The notes under the pieces are model-generated. The model made no database searches. It was not told the DNA's origin and saw only the letters and a program-made list of their open reading frames with translations. Below are positions 1 through 10,663 of a DNA stretch of 48,723 bases, piece after piece (positions within the stretch are counted from its first letter, which is position 1; each line of letters begins with the position of its first letter). Location of the stretch: contig JAGAPO010000016.1 of NCBI GenBank assembly GCA_017623215.1, positions 1-48,723 of the forward strand. Direction: 5' to 3'. This stretch comes from Lachnospiraceae bacterium. GTDB taxonomy: Bacteria; Bacillota; Clostridia; Lachnospirales; Lachnospiraceae. A program made the translations under genes and the position numbers.

Positions 1-68
1 AACAGCTCCGCAACGTTGCACGGCAGTGAGAGGAATCGCAGCACCTATCTGGCACGGGAGACGATGAG

Positions 69-1259
<1,191 letters not shown>

Positions 1260-1276
1260 TTACAATATATTTTCTT

Positions 1277-2161
1277 TTACGAGACCGCATTGGTTCCCGC
1301 AATAATCTCCGTCAGCTCCTGCGTAATGGTTCCCTGTCTCGCGCGGTTGTAAGACAGCTCGAGTTCTTCGATCATCTCCTCCGCATTGCTTGTCGCGGAA
1401 TCCATTGCCTGCATACGGGCGCCGTTCTCGCTTGCGTAGGCCTGCATCAATCCTCCGTATATCAGACTGTTGATATATTTGGGGATAATCAGGTTCAGCG
1501 CCTCCTCCGCTTCCGGCTCATAGTTCATCAAAGTCAGCTTCTCCATCGCGTCCTCTTCCTTTGGATCTTCATCCAGGAAGGGATTGCTCATGGTATTGTC
1601 AACCGGAAGAAGCTGAAGCATCGTCGGGATATGACTCACGGTATTCTTAAATCCGGTGAACACCAGATAGATCTCTCCAATCGCTCCTTCGGTGAACGCC
1701 TTTAATACCTCTGCTCCTATCTCCTGCGCATCCTTGAAGATCGGTTCATTGATCACATCGGAATAGTCCTTCGCAATCGAATATCCTCTTCTTGCAAGCA
1801 TGTCACGTCCCTTTCGGCCAACCGCATAGATTACCGCGTCTTCTGCGGGAATCCCGCTGCTCATAACAAGCTTTACAATATTCGCATTATACCCTCCCGC
1901 AAGTCCGCGGTTCGAGGTAATCACGATAATTCCTTTCTTCTCGGACACTCCCGGGTTCAGATACGGATGCTCCATATGCTCTGATTTGTGCAGGATGTTC
2001 GTTACGGTATTATACATATAACGGAAATAAGGCTTCGTGTTCTCCGCCCTTGTCTTTGCCTTCTGCAGCTTAACGGTGGAGACCAGCTTCATCGCCTTCG
2101 TAATCTGGCCGGTGCTCTGAATACTTTCCTTGCGCCGTTTGATATCTCTCATCGAAGCCAT
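1277..2161 (-). CDS. atpG: F1F0 ATP synthase subunit gamma
   Basis: Central rotor shaft of F1, coupling ring rotation to the beta subunits. It has 294 residues, typical for the family. The N-terminus has the conserved MASMRDIKRR start and the GQITKAM segment, and the C-terminus has ENGARMQAMDSATSNAEEMI followed by the RQGTITQELTEI helix. Both terminal helices form the coiled shaft. It lies 20 bases after atpA and 32 bases before atpD on the same strand, the standard order of the atp operon. The call is secure. Confidence 0.97.
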   Translation of the reverse strand: MASMRDIKRRKESIQSTGQITKAMKLVSTVKLQKAKTRAENTKPYFRYMYNTVTNILHKSEHMEHPYLNPGVSEKKGIIVITSNRGLAGGYNANIVKLVMSSGIPAEDAVIYAVGRKGRDMLARRGYSIAKDYSDVINEPIFKDAQEIGAEVLKAFTEGAIGEIYLVFTGFKNTVSHIPTMLQLLPVDNTMSNPFLDEDPKEEDAMEKLTLMNYEPEAEEALNLIIPKYINSLIYGGLMQAYASENGARMQAMDSATSNAEEMIEELELSYNRARQGTITQELTEIIAGTNAVS

Positions 2162-2181
2162 GTCAAGTCACACCCTTTCCG

Positions 2182-3723
<1,542 letters not shown>

Positions 3724-3749
3724 TTATTTCGTGACCCGCGAATTATGAT

Positions 3750-4298
3750 TCAACTTAACGAAACCTTAAGAAGATTCTTCGAAAGATTCGAAAGTCTGGT
3801 CTTGATGCTCGAATCCGCAACACGATCTCCAATCCGAATCACCATGCCGCCGATTAACGATGCATCCACACCATATTTCACTTCAAGCGACGCATATCCG
3901 GTGGTCGCAAGAAGCCTTGCTTCAATCTTCTCCCTCTGTGCCTTATTCAGCTCCGCCGCCGATGTCACGGTTACAACGCCGATATTCTTATATTCCTTGA
4001 CCTTAGAGTCAAAATACCCGAAGATATCATCGATCTCGTTATAACGTCCTTTTTCCACAATTGTGACGAGAAAGCCGGTCATCTCCTCCGATACTCTTCC
4101 CTTGAAGATCGTCTCCGTAACGGATACCTTCTCCTCTACGGACAGCTTCGGCAGATTCAGCAGCTTAATCAGCTCGGCATTCTCCTTCAGCAATTCTCTT
4201 ACACATACGGCTTCTTCCGAAATGGCGTCGAGCTTCTTTTGCTCCACAGCAAGCTCAAACAAAGCGTCACCGTATGTCTTTGACACTAACTTTGCCAT
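3750..4298 (-). CDS. atpH: F1F0 ATP synthase subunit delta
   Basis: Peripheral stalk subunit (OSCP type) joining the top of F1 to subunit b. It has 182 residues. The N-terminal helical domain begins with the characteristic SKTYGDALFELA, and the C-terminal half contains the conserved ASLEVKYGVDASLIGGMVIRIGD strand-turn region. Its start overlaps the end of atpF by 13 bases, so the two are translationally coupled. Position and order are standard for the operon. Confidence 0.95.
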   Translation of the reverse strand: MAKLVSKTYGDALFELAVEQKKLDAISEEAVCVRELLKENAELIKLLNLPKLSVEEKVSVTETIFKGRVSEEMTGFLVTIVEKGRYNEIDDIFGYFDSKVKEYKNIGVVTVTSAAELNKAQREKIEARLLATTGYASLEVKYGVDASLIGGMVIRIGDRVADSSIKTRLSNLSKNLLKVSLS

Positions 4299-4876
4299 GT
4301 GCTCTCACCCATCTCATTCAATGCATCTTCAATTAACTTTTCCTGTCCGGCTTCGTCAATCGAGGATGCGATCACCTTGCCGGCCATCGCGGCTGCAACC
4401 GTGATAATCTCCTTCTTGACGTCATCCTTCATCTTGTCCCTCTCAAGGGCAATCTCTCTTTCGGCCCTCTCGCGGATTCGCACTGCCTCTTCTCCCGCCT
4501 CTGCGATGATTTCGTTCTCACGCTTTATGGCGCGCTTTCTTCCATCACTTAAGATGTCTTCCACCTCACGCTCCGCGTTCTTTAACTTCTCATCGTATTC
4601 GGCTTTCAGACTCATGGCATCTGCTTTGTCCTTCGCCGCGGTCTCCATCTCTTCTCTGACCCTGTCCTGGCGCTTCTTAATTAATGCCCGCGCCGGGTTA
4701 AATAACAGATAAGACAGCAGAACGAACAGGATAAAGACGTTCAGCGCCGTCAGACATGCGTCGGCAAGCAGCTGTGCGTCCAGTCCAAAGAGACGCTGTG
4801 TCAGCTTCTCCTCCTCCGCGCCCTGTGCAAGAAGAGTCATGCACGGAATTATCATTCCTGATATCATACCGCTCAC
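4286..4876 (-). CDS. atpF: F1F0 ATP synthase subunit b
   Basis: Membrane-anchored peripheral stalk of F0. A single transmembrane segment lies at about residues 40-60 (LNVFILFVLLSYLLF), followed by a long charged coiled coil. At 196 residues it is longer than many homologues because about 35 residues precede the membrane segment. The start is GTG (4874-4876) behind GGGAGG with seven-base spacing; further in-frame ATGs a few codons downstream cannot be excluded. It overlaps atpH by 13 bases. Confidence 0.94.
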   Translation of the reverse strand: MSGMISGMIIPCMTLLAQGAEEEKLTQRLFGLDAQLLADACLTALNVFILFVLLSYLLFNPARALIKKRQDRVREEMETAAKDKADAMSLKAEYDEKLKNAEREVEDILSDGRKRAIKRENEIIAEAGEEAVRIRERAEREIALERDKMKDDVKKEIITVAAAMAGKVIASSIDEAGQEKLIEDALNEMGESTWQS

Positions 4877-4919
4877 TCTAAGACCTCCCTTCTAATAAAT
4901 ATTGATTTTAAATGAGGTC

Positions 4920-5180
4920 TTACAGCTTTCCAATCAGCGGATTTGCGAACAGAAGAATGATTGCAACAGCGAAACCGTAGAGACCGGTTGTCTCTGCAAC
5001 GGCCTGTCCTAACAGCATCGTGGACATAATATTGCCCTTCGCTCCCGGATTGCGTCCTACCGCGGAAGCGCCAAAACCAGCCGCAATACCCTGGCCGACA
5101 CCAGGTCCGATACCTGCGATCATCGCGATACCCGCGCCAATTGCCGAACATGCTAATACTAAACCCTGATCTGTAATCAT
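4920..5180 (-). CDS. atpE: F1F0 ATP synthase subunit c, predicted sodium type
   Basis: Forms the rotating ring of F0. It is an 86-residue hairpin of two membrane helices joined by the polar loop RNPGAKG. The ion-carrying carboxylate is E63. Around it are P26, Q30, V61, T64, T65 and Y68, which align two positions earlier with the sodium-binding set P28, Q32, V63, E65, S66, T67 and Y70 known from Ilyobacter. The only difference is Thr for Ser66. I infer sodium rather than proton coupling. The start has a strong AAGGAGG ribosome binding site. Confidence 0.96.
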   Translation of the reverse strand: MITDQGLVLACSAIGAGIAMIAGIGPGVGQGIAAGFGASAVGRNPGAKGNIMSTMLLGQAVAETTGLYGFAVAIILLFANPLIGKL

Positions 5181-5275
5181 AACTATTTCCTCCTTAAAAA
5201 ATGGTAACTATGCGGGCAGTGCCCGCGTCATCCTTGAACAAACTGTTCAATAAAGCCATGCAAATTACCCGATCT

Positions 5276-6013
5276 CTATTCCTCGTCAAAGGTATTCGAG
5301 ATAAATACCATGGTCAGCATACAAAATACATACGTCTGAATCGCTCCCGAGAACACGTCCAGATAGGCGTGCAGAAACGAGGGAATTACAATCAGAAGTA
5401 CTTTTGGAAGCAGCCCGTACACCAGTCCGAGCAGAACCGTTCCGGATAAGATATTACCGAACAGACGCAGCGACATGGACAACGGCGTTGCTATCTCACC
5501 GATAATGTTAATCGGTGTCAGAATTGCGGGCTTGAACAGGTTCGTGATATGACTCATCTTCTGATACTTAAATCCATTATAATGGATGATGCAGAAGGTC
5601 ATTAAGCCCAGCGCCAGCGTTACACCGTAATCCGCTGTCGGAGCACGCAGCCCGAACAAACCGCCCAGGTTGGCAAGCAGGATAAAGATAAAAATCGTTC
5701 CGATATAATTCGAGAACTTATATCCGTGCTTTTCTCCCATATTGGTACGAGTCAGGTTATCCACCGTCTCAACCATCAGCTCAATCACATTCAGAAATCC
5801 CTTCGGAGCCTTGTAAGGATCCGCTTTCTTTATGACGCGATTGGCTATGACAGCGAATATCAGAATCGCAAGGGTAATCAGCCACATTGCAATATGAGTC
5901 GTTGTAATCCAGACTTCCTGGCCGAATACTTCGTATTTCAGATATCCGTCCACGCCGATATTAACGCTCTGCGACAACATGACAATCCCCGGATTCGCAA
6001 AGACTGTTCCCAC
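5276..6013 (-). CDS. atpB: F1F0 ATP synthase subunit a
   Basis: Stator channel of F0 that passes ions to and from the c ring. It is 245 residues with several membrane helices. The conserved segment with the essential arginine is visible in IATPLSMSLRLFGNILSGT, and the C-terminal helix in LDVFSGAIQTYVFCML. The start is GTG (6011-6013) eight bases behind GGAGG. It precedes atpE by 95 bases, the usual order. Confidence 0.96.
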   Translation of the reverse strand: MGTVFANPGIVMLSQSVNIGVDGYLKYEVFGQEVWITTTHIAMWLITLAILIFAVIANRVIKKADPYKAPKGFLNVIELMVETVDNLTRTNMGEKHGYKFSNYIGTIFIFILLANLGGLFGLRAPTADYGVTLALGLMTFCIIHYNGFKYQKMSHITNLFKPAILTPINIIGEIATPLSMSLRLFGNILSGTVLLGLVYGLLPKVLLIVIPSFLHAYLDVFSGAIQTYVFCMLTMVFISNTFDEE

Positions 6014-6017
6014 TTTC

Positions 6018-6416
6018 TCACCCTCCTTTTCTTAGTATTTTAAAGCTTAATTTATGAACAAGCGGCTGCAGATACGCGGCAAATTTCAGGCTTAAGACGC
6101 CCGCTGCCACTCCCAGTATGTGAAACACATTCGGGAGCAGCACTGCCGCCAACACCGCCAGTATCATCACTATCATTCGAAGCAAAGCACTTCGTTTTGT
6201 ATAATTCACGGCCGCCTTTTCTTCCATATCAGCCGCCTTTCCCACGCATCGGGCCATATGCCCCGCCAACACCGCCGCGGCCGCACCGCCAAGCAGCGTT
6301 CCAAGCAGCCAGCTAAGCCAATTCGATGCGAAAATACATCCAACCACAGCAAACAGTACCGTACATACTCCGACTCCGATATAGAGTTCCCGAAGCGTTT
6401 GTTTTAATTCATCCAC
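6018..6416 (-). CDS. ATP synthase subunit I-like membrane protein
   Basis: A 132-residue membrane protein with four predicted helices (about residues 13-35, 35-57, 78-100 and 100-122). Its position immediately before atpB, four bases away, and its topology fit the AtpI/ATP synthase I family, which assists assembly of the c ring. I choose GTG 6414-6416 because AAAGGAGA lies seven bases upstream. An upstream GTG at 6440 would add eight residues but lacks a ribosome binding site. The function is from family and context, not from catalytic residues. Confidence 0.75.
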   Translation of the reverse strand: MDELKQTLRELYIGVGVCTVLFAVVGCIFASNWLSWLLGTLLGGAAAAVLAGHMARCVGKAADMEEKAAVNYTKRSALLRMIVMILAVLAAVLLPNVFHILGVAAGVLSLKFAAYLQPLVHKLSFKILRKGG

Positions 6417-6447
6417 GCAAGAATCTCCTTTCTGACACACGTTTTCG

Positions 6448-6726
6448 TCAGGGCAAGTTCCCTTTCTTCAGGTCTTCCAAATATTTCAGTTCTGCGTCTT
6501 CTTTCTTCTTATCCTTTGCGTAAAACCCTTTTGTCAGCCGGTAAATATTGCGGAACGCCGCCATAATTCCAAGCACCATCAAAATAATGGTCCAATACCC
6601 GGTCCCAAGCTTCCCGTCAATCCATACTCCCGCGTACACACATAAAAATATCGGTACGAGAACGCTGATTCCAATCTGAGAAACCATGGTACCCGCGCGT
6701 ACGATTTTTCTGGTCGATCTGCTCAT
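6448..6726 (-). CDS. AtpZ-like small membrane protein, first gene of atp operon
   Basis: A 92-residue protein with two predicted membrane helices (about residues 14-36 and 43-62) and a charged C-terminal tail. The GTMVSQIGISVLVPIFLCVY opening followed by WIDGKLGTGYWTII is typical of the AtpZ/AtpI group (F0F1-ATPase subunit, putative Ca/Mg transporter). The start is the ATG at 6724-6726 behind AAAGGAG with five-base spacing; an earlier in-frame start would add 13 residues without a good ribosome binding site. It is the promoter-proximal gene of the ATP synthase operon. Confidence 0.78.
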   Translation of the reverse strand: MSRSTRKIVRAGTMVSQIGISVLVPIFLCVYAGVWIDGKLGTGYWTIILMVLGIMAAFRNIYRLTKGFYAKDKKKEDAELKYLEDLKKGNLP

Positions 6727-6884
6727 GACGTCTCCTTTCCCGTTCCCCTCATGTTCCGGCGCCAAAAAATGCCGTCGTTCTGTTTTGTTTCATACAGTTT
6801 TTACCATTTTACCACACTTTTTTCACAAATGATAGATCAAATTCCATTTAATCTTAGCAACATCTTAACACTTATAGTAAGCAA

Positions 6885-6914
6885 ATTATACTATCAAAAC
6901 ATATGTTTTGTCTA
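6885..6914 (-). promoter_or_regulatory. Promoter of the atp operon with internal palindrome
   Basis: On the minus strand, TAGACA (6909-6914, five of six consensus bases) and TATAAT (6885-6890) are separated by 18 bases. The spacer holds a perfect 16-base palindrome, CAAAACATATGTTTTG (6895-6910), which also overlaps the -35 by two bases and could be an operator. The leader to the first gene is about 150 bases. Confidence 0.65.
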
Positions 6915-6950
6915 AACTAATAGAAATTTTGCATTTTTTTCATAAATCTA

Positions 6951-6979
6951 CTGCAAATTTCCTTCAACTATGCTATACT
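6951..6979 (+). promoter_or_regulatory. Promoter of the DUF402 gene
   Basis: TATACT (6974-6979) with CTGCAA (6951-6956) 17 bases upstream; the -35 matches only three of six consensus bases. A strong AAGGAGG precedes the ATG at 7008. It is divergent from the atp promoter, about 40 bases away. Confidence 0.5.
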
Positions 6980-7007
6980 GTACGAAAAGGAAGGAGGCAC
7001 ACAAGCT

Positions 7008-7505
7008 ATGAAGCTGCCGGTCTTATACCGCAAGCGTTTTATCCCGAACGAGATCGTCTGCCTGAAGGACGATACCATTCTTCATTGTGACGACACTCTT
7101 ATTATAACCAGCTGGCGCACTCTGAAACCGCGGCATGACATTGCCAGAGGAATTTCCGCATATTTTACAACAGAGGGCTTTAAGGTGAGCAAAGTCTACA
7201 ACAGCAGGGACGAGCTTGTATACTGGTACTGCGACATCGTCCAGACCAGAAAGGATCCCGAACAGAATCAGATTATATTTGAGGATCTGCTCCTCGACGT
7301 AATTCTCAAACCGAACGGTGCTGTCCGGGTAATGGATATGGCGGAGCTTGCCGACGCGCTGGCAATCGGCCTGATTCCTTCCGATACCGCACAAAAAGCG
7401 CTGCGCACCGCCGATCACCTGCTCGATCTGATCGATGCAGGCCAGTTTGCCGCCTACATGGACATTGTAAACCACGCAGAAGCGAGCCGGATGGCCGTCT
7501 TGTAA
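7008..7505 (+). CDS. DUF402 domain protein
   Basis: A 165-residue soluble protein with the DUF402 barrel. The diagnostic sequence is the segment around residues 70-110, YWYCDIVQTRKDP followed by EDLLLDVILKPNG and DMAEL, with the conserved acidic residues of this fold. Characterised members include nucleoside tri/diphosphate phosphatases (S. aureus Sa1684 type) and FomD. The C-terminal helix (ADALAIGLIPSDTAQKAL) is also typical. It is monocistronic, divergent from the atp operon. The substrate cannot be told from sequence. Confidence 0.85.
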   Translation: MKLPVLYRKRFIPNEIVCLKDDTILHCDDTLIITSWRTLKPRHDIARGISAYFTTEGFKVSKVYNSRDELVYWYCDIVQTRKDPEQNQIIFEDLLLDVILKPNGAVRVMDMAELADALAIGLIPSDTAQKALRTADHLLDLIDAGQFAAYMDIVNHAEASRMAVL

Positions 7506-7570
7506 CCGTTCGTTCCGACAGCCGCCTCTCCGGCAGAGGCCTTTGTAACAGCAAGCTTTGTAACAACGTA

Positions 7571-7594
7571 GGAGGCAGATATTGTTCTGCCTCC
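7571..7594 (+). terminator. Hairpin after the DUF402 gene
   Basis: Perfect nine-base stem GGAGGCAGA / TCTGCCTCC with a six-base loop, between convergent genes. The T-rich run behind it is weak, so termination is inferred. Confidence 0.5.
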
Positions 7595-7610
7595 TGTTCT
7601 TATCTCACTG

Positions 7611-8042
7611 CTATTCTTCTTCAATTAAGTTGATTCTTCTGATATGTCTCTCATCATTCGAGAACGGTGTATTCAGGAAGGTATCCACGATCTTAATCGC
7701 AAGTCCCGGTCCTACAATCCGTCCGCCCATGCACAGAATATTCGCGTTATTGTGCTGCCTGGTCGCCTCCGCGGAGAAGCAGTCGTGACAGAGCGCTGCG
7801 CGGATTCCCTTCACCTTGTTCGCGGCAATCGAGATTCCGATTCCGGTTCCGCAGATCAGGATTCCCTGCTCGCATTCGCCCTCGCTTACTGCCTTTGCTA
7901 CTGCCTTCGCATACAGCGGGTAATCACAGGACTCCTTCGAATAGGTTCCAAAATCCTTATACGCAAGCTTCTTCTCCTCGAGATACTTAATGACCTCCTG
8001 CTTTAACTCATATCCGCCATGGTCACATCCTAATGCTATCAT
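7611..8042 (-). CDS. rpiB: Ribose-5-phosphate isomerase B
   Basis: Interconverts ribose 5-phosphate and ribulose 5-phosphate in the pentose phosphate pathway. It has 143 residues, the normal length of the RpiB/LacAB family. The N-terminal GCDHGGYELK phosphate/active-site segment, the catalytic-cysteine loop ICGTGIG and the RAALCHDCFSAEATRQHNNANILCMGGR region are all present. It lies 58 bases downstream of the phosphatase gene on the same strand, in the sua5-ywlE-rpiB order common in Firmicutes. A relative acting on allose phosphate is possible but less likely here. Confidence 0.93.
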   Translation of the reverse strand: MIALGCDHGGYELKQEVIKYLEEKKLAYKDFGTYSKESCDYPLYAKAVAKAVSEGECEQGILICGTGIGISIAANKVKGIRAALCHDCFSAEATRQHNNANILCMGGRIVGPGLAIKIVDTFLNTPFSNDERHIRRINLIEEE

Positions 8043-8100
8043 TCTTTTCTTCCTCGCTTTCTCTTGTATGTCTTATTCTGTCTTGTTCTGTCTTCCGGAA

Positions 8101-8544
8101 TTACTCTTCCGCCAGCTTATATACCAGCTTTTTAATCAGCCTTGTCAGCTCCACATAACAGTCTTCATAGTCCATCAGGGTTCCGCCGTATGGATCCGTC
8201 ACATCTCCATATTCTCCCACGAATTCCTTAAGCGTATACAGGTGTTCTGACATTCCAAAATCCTTCCTCACCCGTTCCCGCTGCGCCTCGGTCATCGTAA
8301 GCACCAGCGTTCCCTCTTCCAGATCCATAGCCCTAAGTCCCCTGGTCACATGATTATTCAGGTGAAGATTATGATTGGAAAGCACATTCTCCGCCTTCGG
8401 ATTCACAGGCTCCGGAAATAATACTACCAGCCCACGCGACATCACTTCCTGCTCCGGCATAAGATTCCTTAAAATGGTCTCCGCCATAGGGCTTCTGCAT
8501 GTATTTCCCGTACACAGGAATAAAATCTTTTGATACTTCTCCAT
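8101..8544 (-). CDS. ywlE: Low-molecular-weight protein arginine phosphatase (YwlE type)
   Basis: A 147-residue LMW-PTP-fold phosphatase. The phosphate loop CTGNTCRS carries the catalytic Cys and Arg, and the general acid Asp is in DVTDPYGG. The Thr after CTGN is the residue that marks phospho-arginine specificity in B. subtilis YwlE; tyrosine phosphatases usually have Ile there. I therefore prefer protein-arginine phosphatase. The start is the ATG at 8542-8544, nine bases after AAAGGGG; an ATG three codons earlier sits directly on that ribosome binding site. It lies 17 bases after the sua5-type gene. Confidence 0.87.
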   Translation of the reverse strand: MEKYQKILFLCTGNTCRSPMAETILRNLMPEQEVMSRGLVVLFPEPVNPKAENVLSNHNLHLNNHVTRGLRAMDLEEGTLVLTMTEAQRERVRKDFGMSEHLYTLKEFVGEYGDVTDPYGGTLMDYEDCYVELTRLIKKLVYKLAEE

Positions 8545-8561
8545 TGCTGTCATCCCCTTTG

Positions 8562-9623
8562 CTACTGCGAAAGCTCTACCATCTGATACCCTGACGCCTT
8601 TAATAGACGGTTCATAATTGCCTGAGCAAGCGGCCCTTTATCAAAGCTCTCCGACAGAATCTTGGTAATGCCCAAATCATCGAATTCCCTCAGGCAGTCA
8701 AACAGATGGAGCGCCGCCTCCTCGTCATCGTCATGGGACCCCAAACGAAGCACCGTGCTGCACTGGTAGCGCTCCGCAGTCTCATCCGAGGCCAGAATTC
8801 CCACGCGCTCTCCATTGGCAGCATATTCTGCCGCAAGACTGTTAATCACAGCAATCACACGTTCCGCCGTTCCTTTATATATTACCATATCGCCTTTGGG
8901 TGCATAGTGCCGGTACTTCATTCCGGGAGCTCTTGCCACAATCGTGTCATCTTTTCTCCGCTTAAGCACCGCCTTATCATATTCCACCGCTCCGATCACC
9001 TCGGCAATCTGCTCCTTGGTAATGTAACCCGGCCTTAATATCAGCGGAACCGAAGAGGTCAAATCAACAATCGTAGATTCCAGTCCGATCGTTACGTGGC
9101 CTGCGTCCAGAATCATATCCACTCGTCCGTTCAAATCCGCGATTACATGCTCTCCTCGCGTCGTGCTCGGCCTTCCGGAACGGTTTGCGCTGGGCGCCGC
9201 GATATAGACTCCGGATTCTTTAATCAGCGCTCTTGCAACCGGATGTGACGGCATCCGAATTCCAACCGTCTCAAGCCCGCCGGTCGTCTCCTTGGGTACG
9301 ATATCGCTCTTATTCAGGAGCATGGTAAGCGGCCCCGGCCAGAAATGCTCTGCCAGCTGATACGCCGTATCCGGAACCTCCTTTGCAAGCACCGTAAGCG
9401 CATCCAAATCCGCGATATGCACAATCAGCGGGTTATCACTCGGTCTTCCCTTTGCCGCATAAATCGCCGCAGAAGCATTCGGATCGAGAGCATTGCCTCC
9501 AAGCTCGTACACGGTCTCTGTCGGAAACGCAACAAGCCCGCCGTTCTGAAGGATTCTTGCCGCCTCCTTCAGCTGACCGCTCAATTCCTGATCCATCTCT
9601 ATTCTCTGAATTATCGTCTGCAC
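8562..9623 (-). CDS. Threonylcarbamoyl-AMP synthase, Sua5 type
   Basis: Makes L-threonylcarbamoyl-AMP from Thr, bicarbonate and ATP, the first step of t6A modification of ANN-decoding tRNAs. It has 353 residues: a YrdC domain (about 15-205) and a C-terminal Sua5 domain (about 215-345), so it is the long Sua5 form. KGRPSDNPL, the SANRSG loop and LESTIVDL are intact. In the very conserved PTETVYGLG motif, residue 40 is Glu in place of Gly (codon GAG, 9504-9506). The start is GTG (9621-9623) behind AGAGG. It is first in the sua5-ywlE-rpiB operon. Confidence 0.93.
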   Translation of the reverse strand: MQTIIQRIEMDQELSGQLKEAARILQNGGLVAFPTETVYELGGNALDPNASAAIYAAKGRPSDNPLIVHIADLDALTVLAKEVPDTAYQLAEHFWPGPLTMLLNKSDIVPKETTGGLETVGIRMPSHPVARALIKESGVYIAAPSANRSGRPSTTRGEHVIADLNGRVDMILDAGHVTIGLESTIVDLTSSVPLILRPGYITKEQIAEVIGAVEYDKAVLKRRKDDTIVARAPGMKYRHYAPKGDMVIYKGTAERVIAVINSLAAEYAANGERVGILASDETAERYQCSTVLRLGSHDDDEEAALHLFDCLREFDDLGITKILSESFDKGPLAQAIMNRLLKASGYQMVELSQ

Positions 9624-9711
9624 CTTACAAAACCTCTTTTCTAAGCTGTAATCCCGCTATCCATTAGTCTCTGGTATCTCCAATCCCTTCTATTATAGAT
9701 CAAAGACATTT

Positions 9712-10587
9712 TCAATACAACAAAAAATTGTTTCGATATTCCAAAATTCCCAGATGCAGGGCAAATGCCACCTTCTCCTGGTACTCCTCCGACGCGAGCA
9801 GATCCGCTTCCTGCGGATTGCTCAGGAAGCCGCATTCTACGATAACCGTCGGACAGATTGACTTTTTGAGCATGTAATAGCTGTCATTCCCCTTGGCCTC
9901 CCGGTGATTCCCGTCGGCAAGCACGGATTTGAGCTGCTTTTGCAGGATCTCCGCCAGCACTTTCCCGTCCTCCGACCCGGTATAATAAAAGGTCTGAGCT
10001 CCCCGGCAGGCTTCATCCGGATAGCTGTTCTGGTGGATGCTTACCGTCAGCGCAGCTTTGCTTTCTTCAATCAAGCTGACCCGCTTTTTTAGATCATCCG
10101 CCTTCTTATTCGATGCGGCCGGGTCATAGAGACCGTCATCCGTCTCTCTGGTAAGAATTACCGTTACGTCATTCAGCTCCAGCAAAGCCTTCAGTCGATA
10201 CGCGATCGCGAGATTAATAGCCTTTTCCTCAATCTGGTTCACCCCGACCTTCCCCGGATCCGTTCCGCCATGGCCGGGGTCGATCACTACAATGAATTCG
10301 TTCCCGGCATCTTCGCTCTCGTTCCCGACATCTTCGCTCTCGTTCGCAGCGTCCGTGCTTCCTGTTCCCATTACAGAGATACCATCGTCATCATTCTGCT
10401 CTGCAAGGCCTGCGGTTCCTGTTCCCTTTAGGGCTTCTTCGACTCCCTCTCCCGCCGCTGTCCCGGTATCCTCCGCCGTAATTCCATATTCCTCCAGCCA
10501 GTTCTTGAATCCCTCTTTTCTTTCTCCCGTGCAAAATACAACAGCCGCGCACAGGCACACGTATAATAAAAAGCTGGCATATTTCAA
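9712..10587 (-). CDS. N-acetylmuramoyl-L-alanine amidase, CwlD-like
   Basis: A zinc amidase (Amidase_3) cleaving the stem peptide from muramic acid. It has 291 residues: an N-terminal membrane or signal segment (2-20), a low-complexity acidic linker (about 35-95) and the catalytic domain (about 97-285). Zinc ligands and catalytic Glu are seen in DPGHGG, QIEEKAIN, SIHQNS and the terminal VECGFLSN. The start is TTG (10585-10587), seven bases after GAGG. CwlD makes muramic lactam in spore cortex, and the size and layout fit, but a vegetative role is possible. The linker contains two 21-base tandem units. Confidence 0.88.
   Translation of the reverse strand: MKYASFLLYVCLCAAVVFCTGERKEGFKNWLEEYGITAEDTGTAAGEGVEEALKGTGTAGLAEQNDDDGISVMGTGSTDAANESEDVGNESEDAGNEFIVVIDPGHGGTDPGKVGVNQIEEKAINLAIAYRLKALLELNDVTVILTRETDDGLYDPAASNKKADDLKKRVSLIEESKAALTVSIHQNSYPDEACRGAQTFYYTGSEDGKVLAEILQKQLKSVLADGNHREAKGNDSYYMLKKSICPTVIVECGFLSNPQEADLLASEEYQEKVAFALHLGILEYRNNFLLY
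10300..10341 (-). repeat. 21-bp tandem duplication inside the amidase linker
   Basis: Two adjacent 21-base units (10300-10320 and 10321-10341) differing at one base. They encode a doubled seven-residue acidic NESEDxG-type unit, so the reading frame is kept. Confidence 0.8.
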
Positions 10588-10663
10588 GGCTTTACCTCAA
10601 ACTCTTCTTTTTACTATAGTATGTGCCCGGCGCGGCTTCCATTCCGGCAAATCGCCGTTGTCG

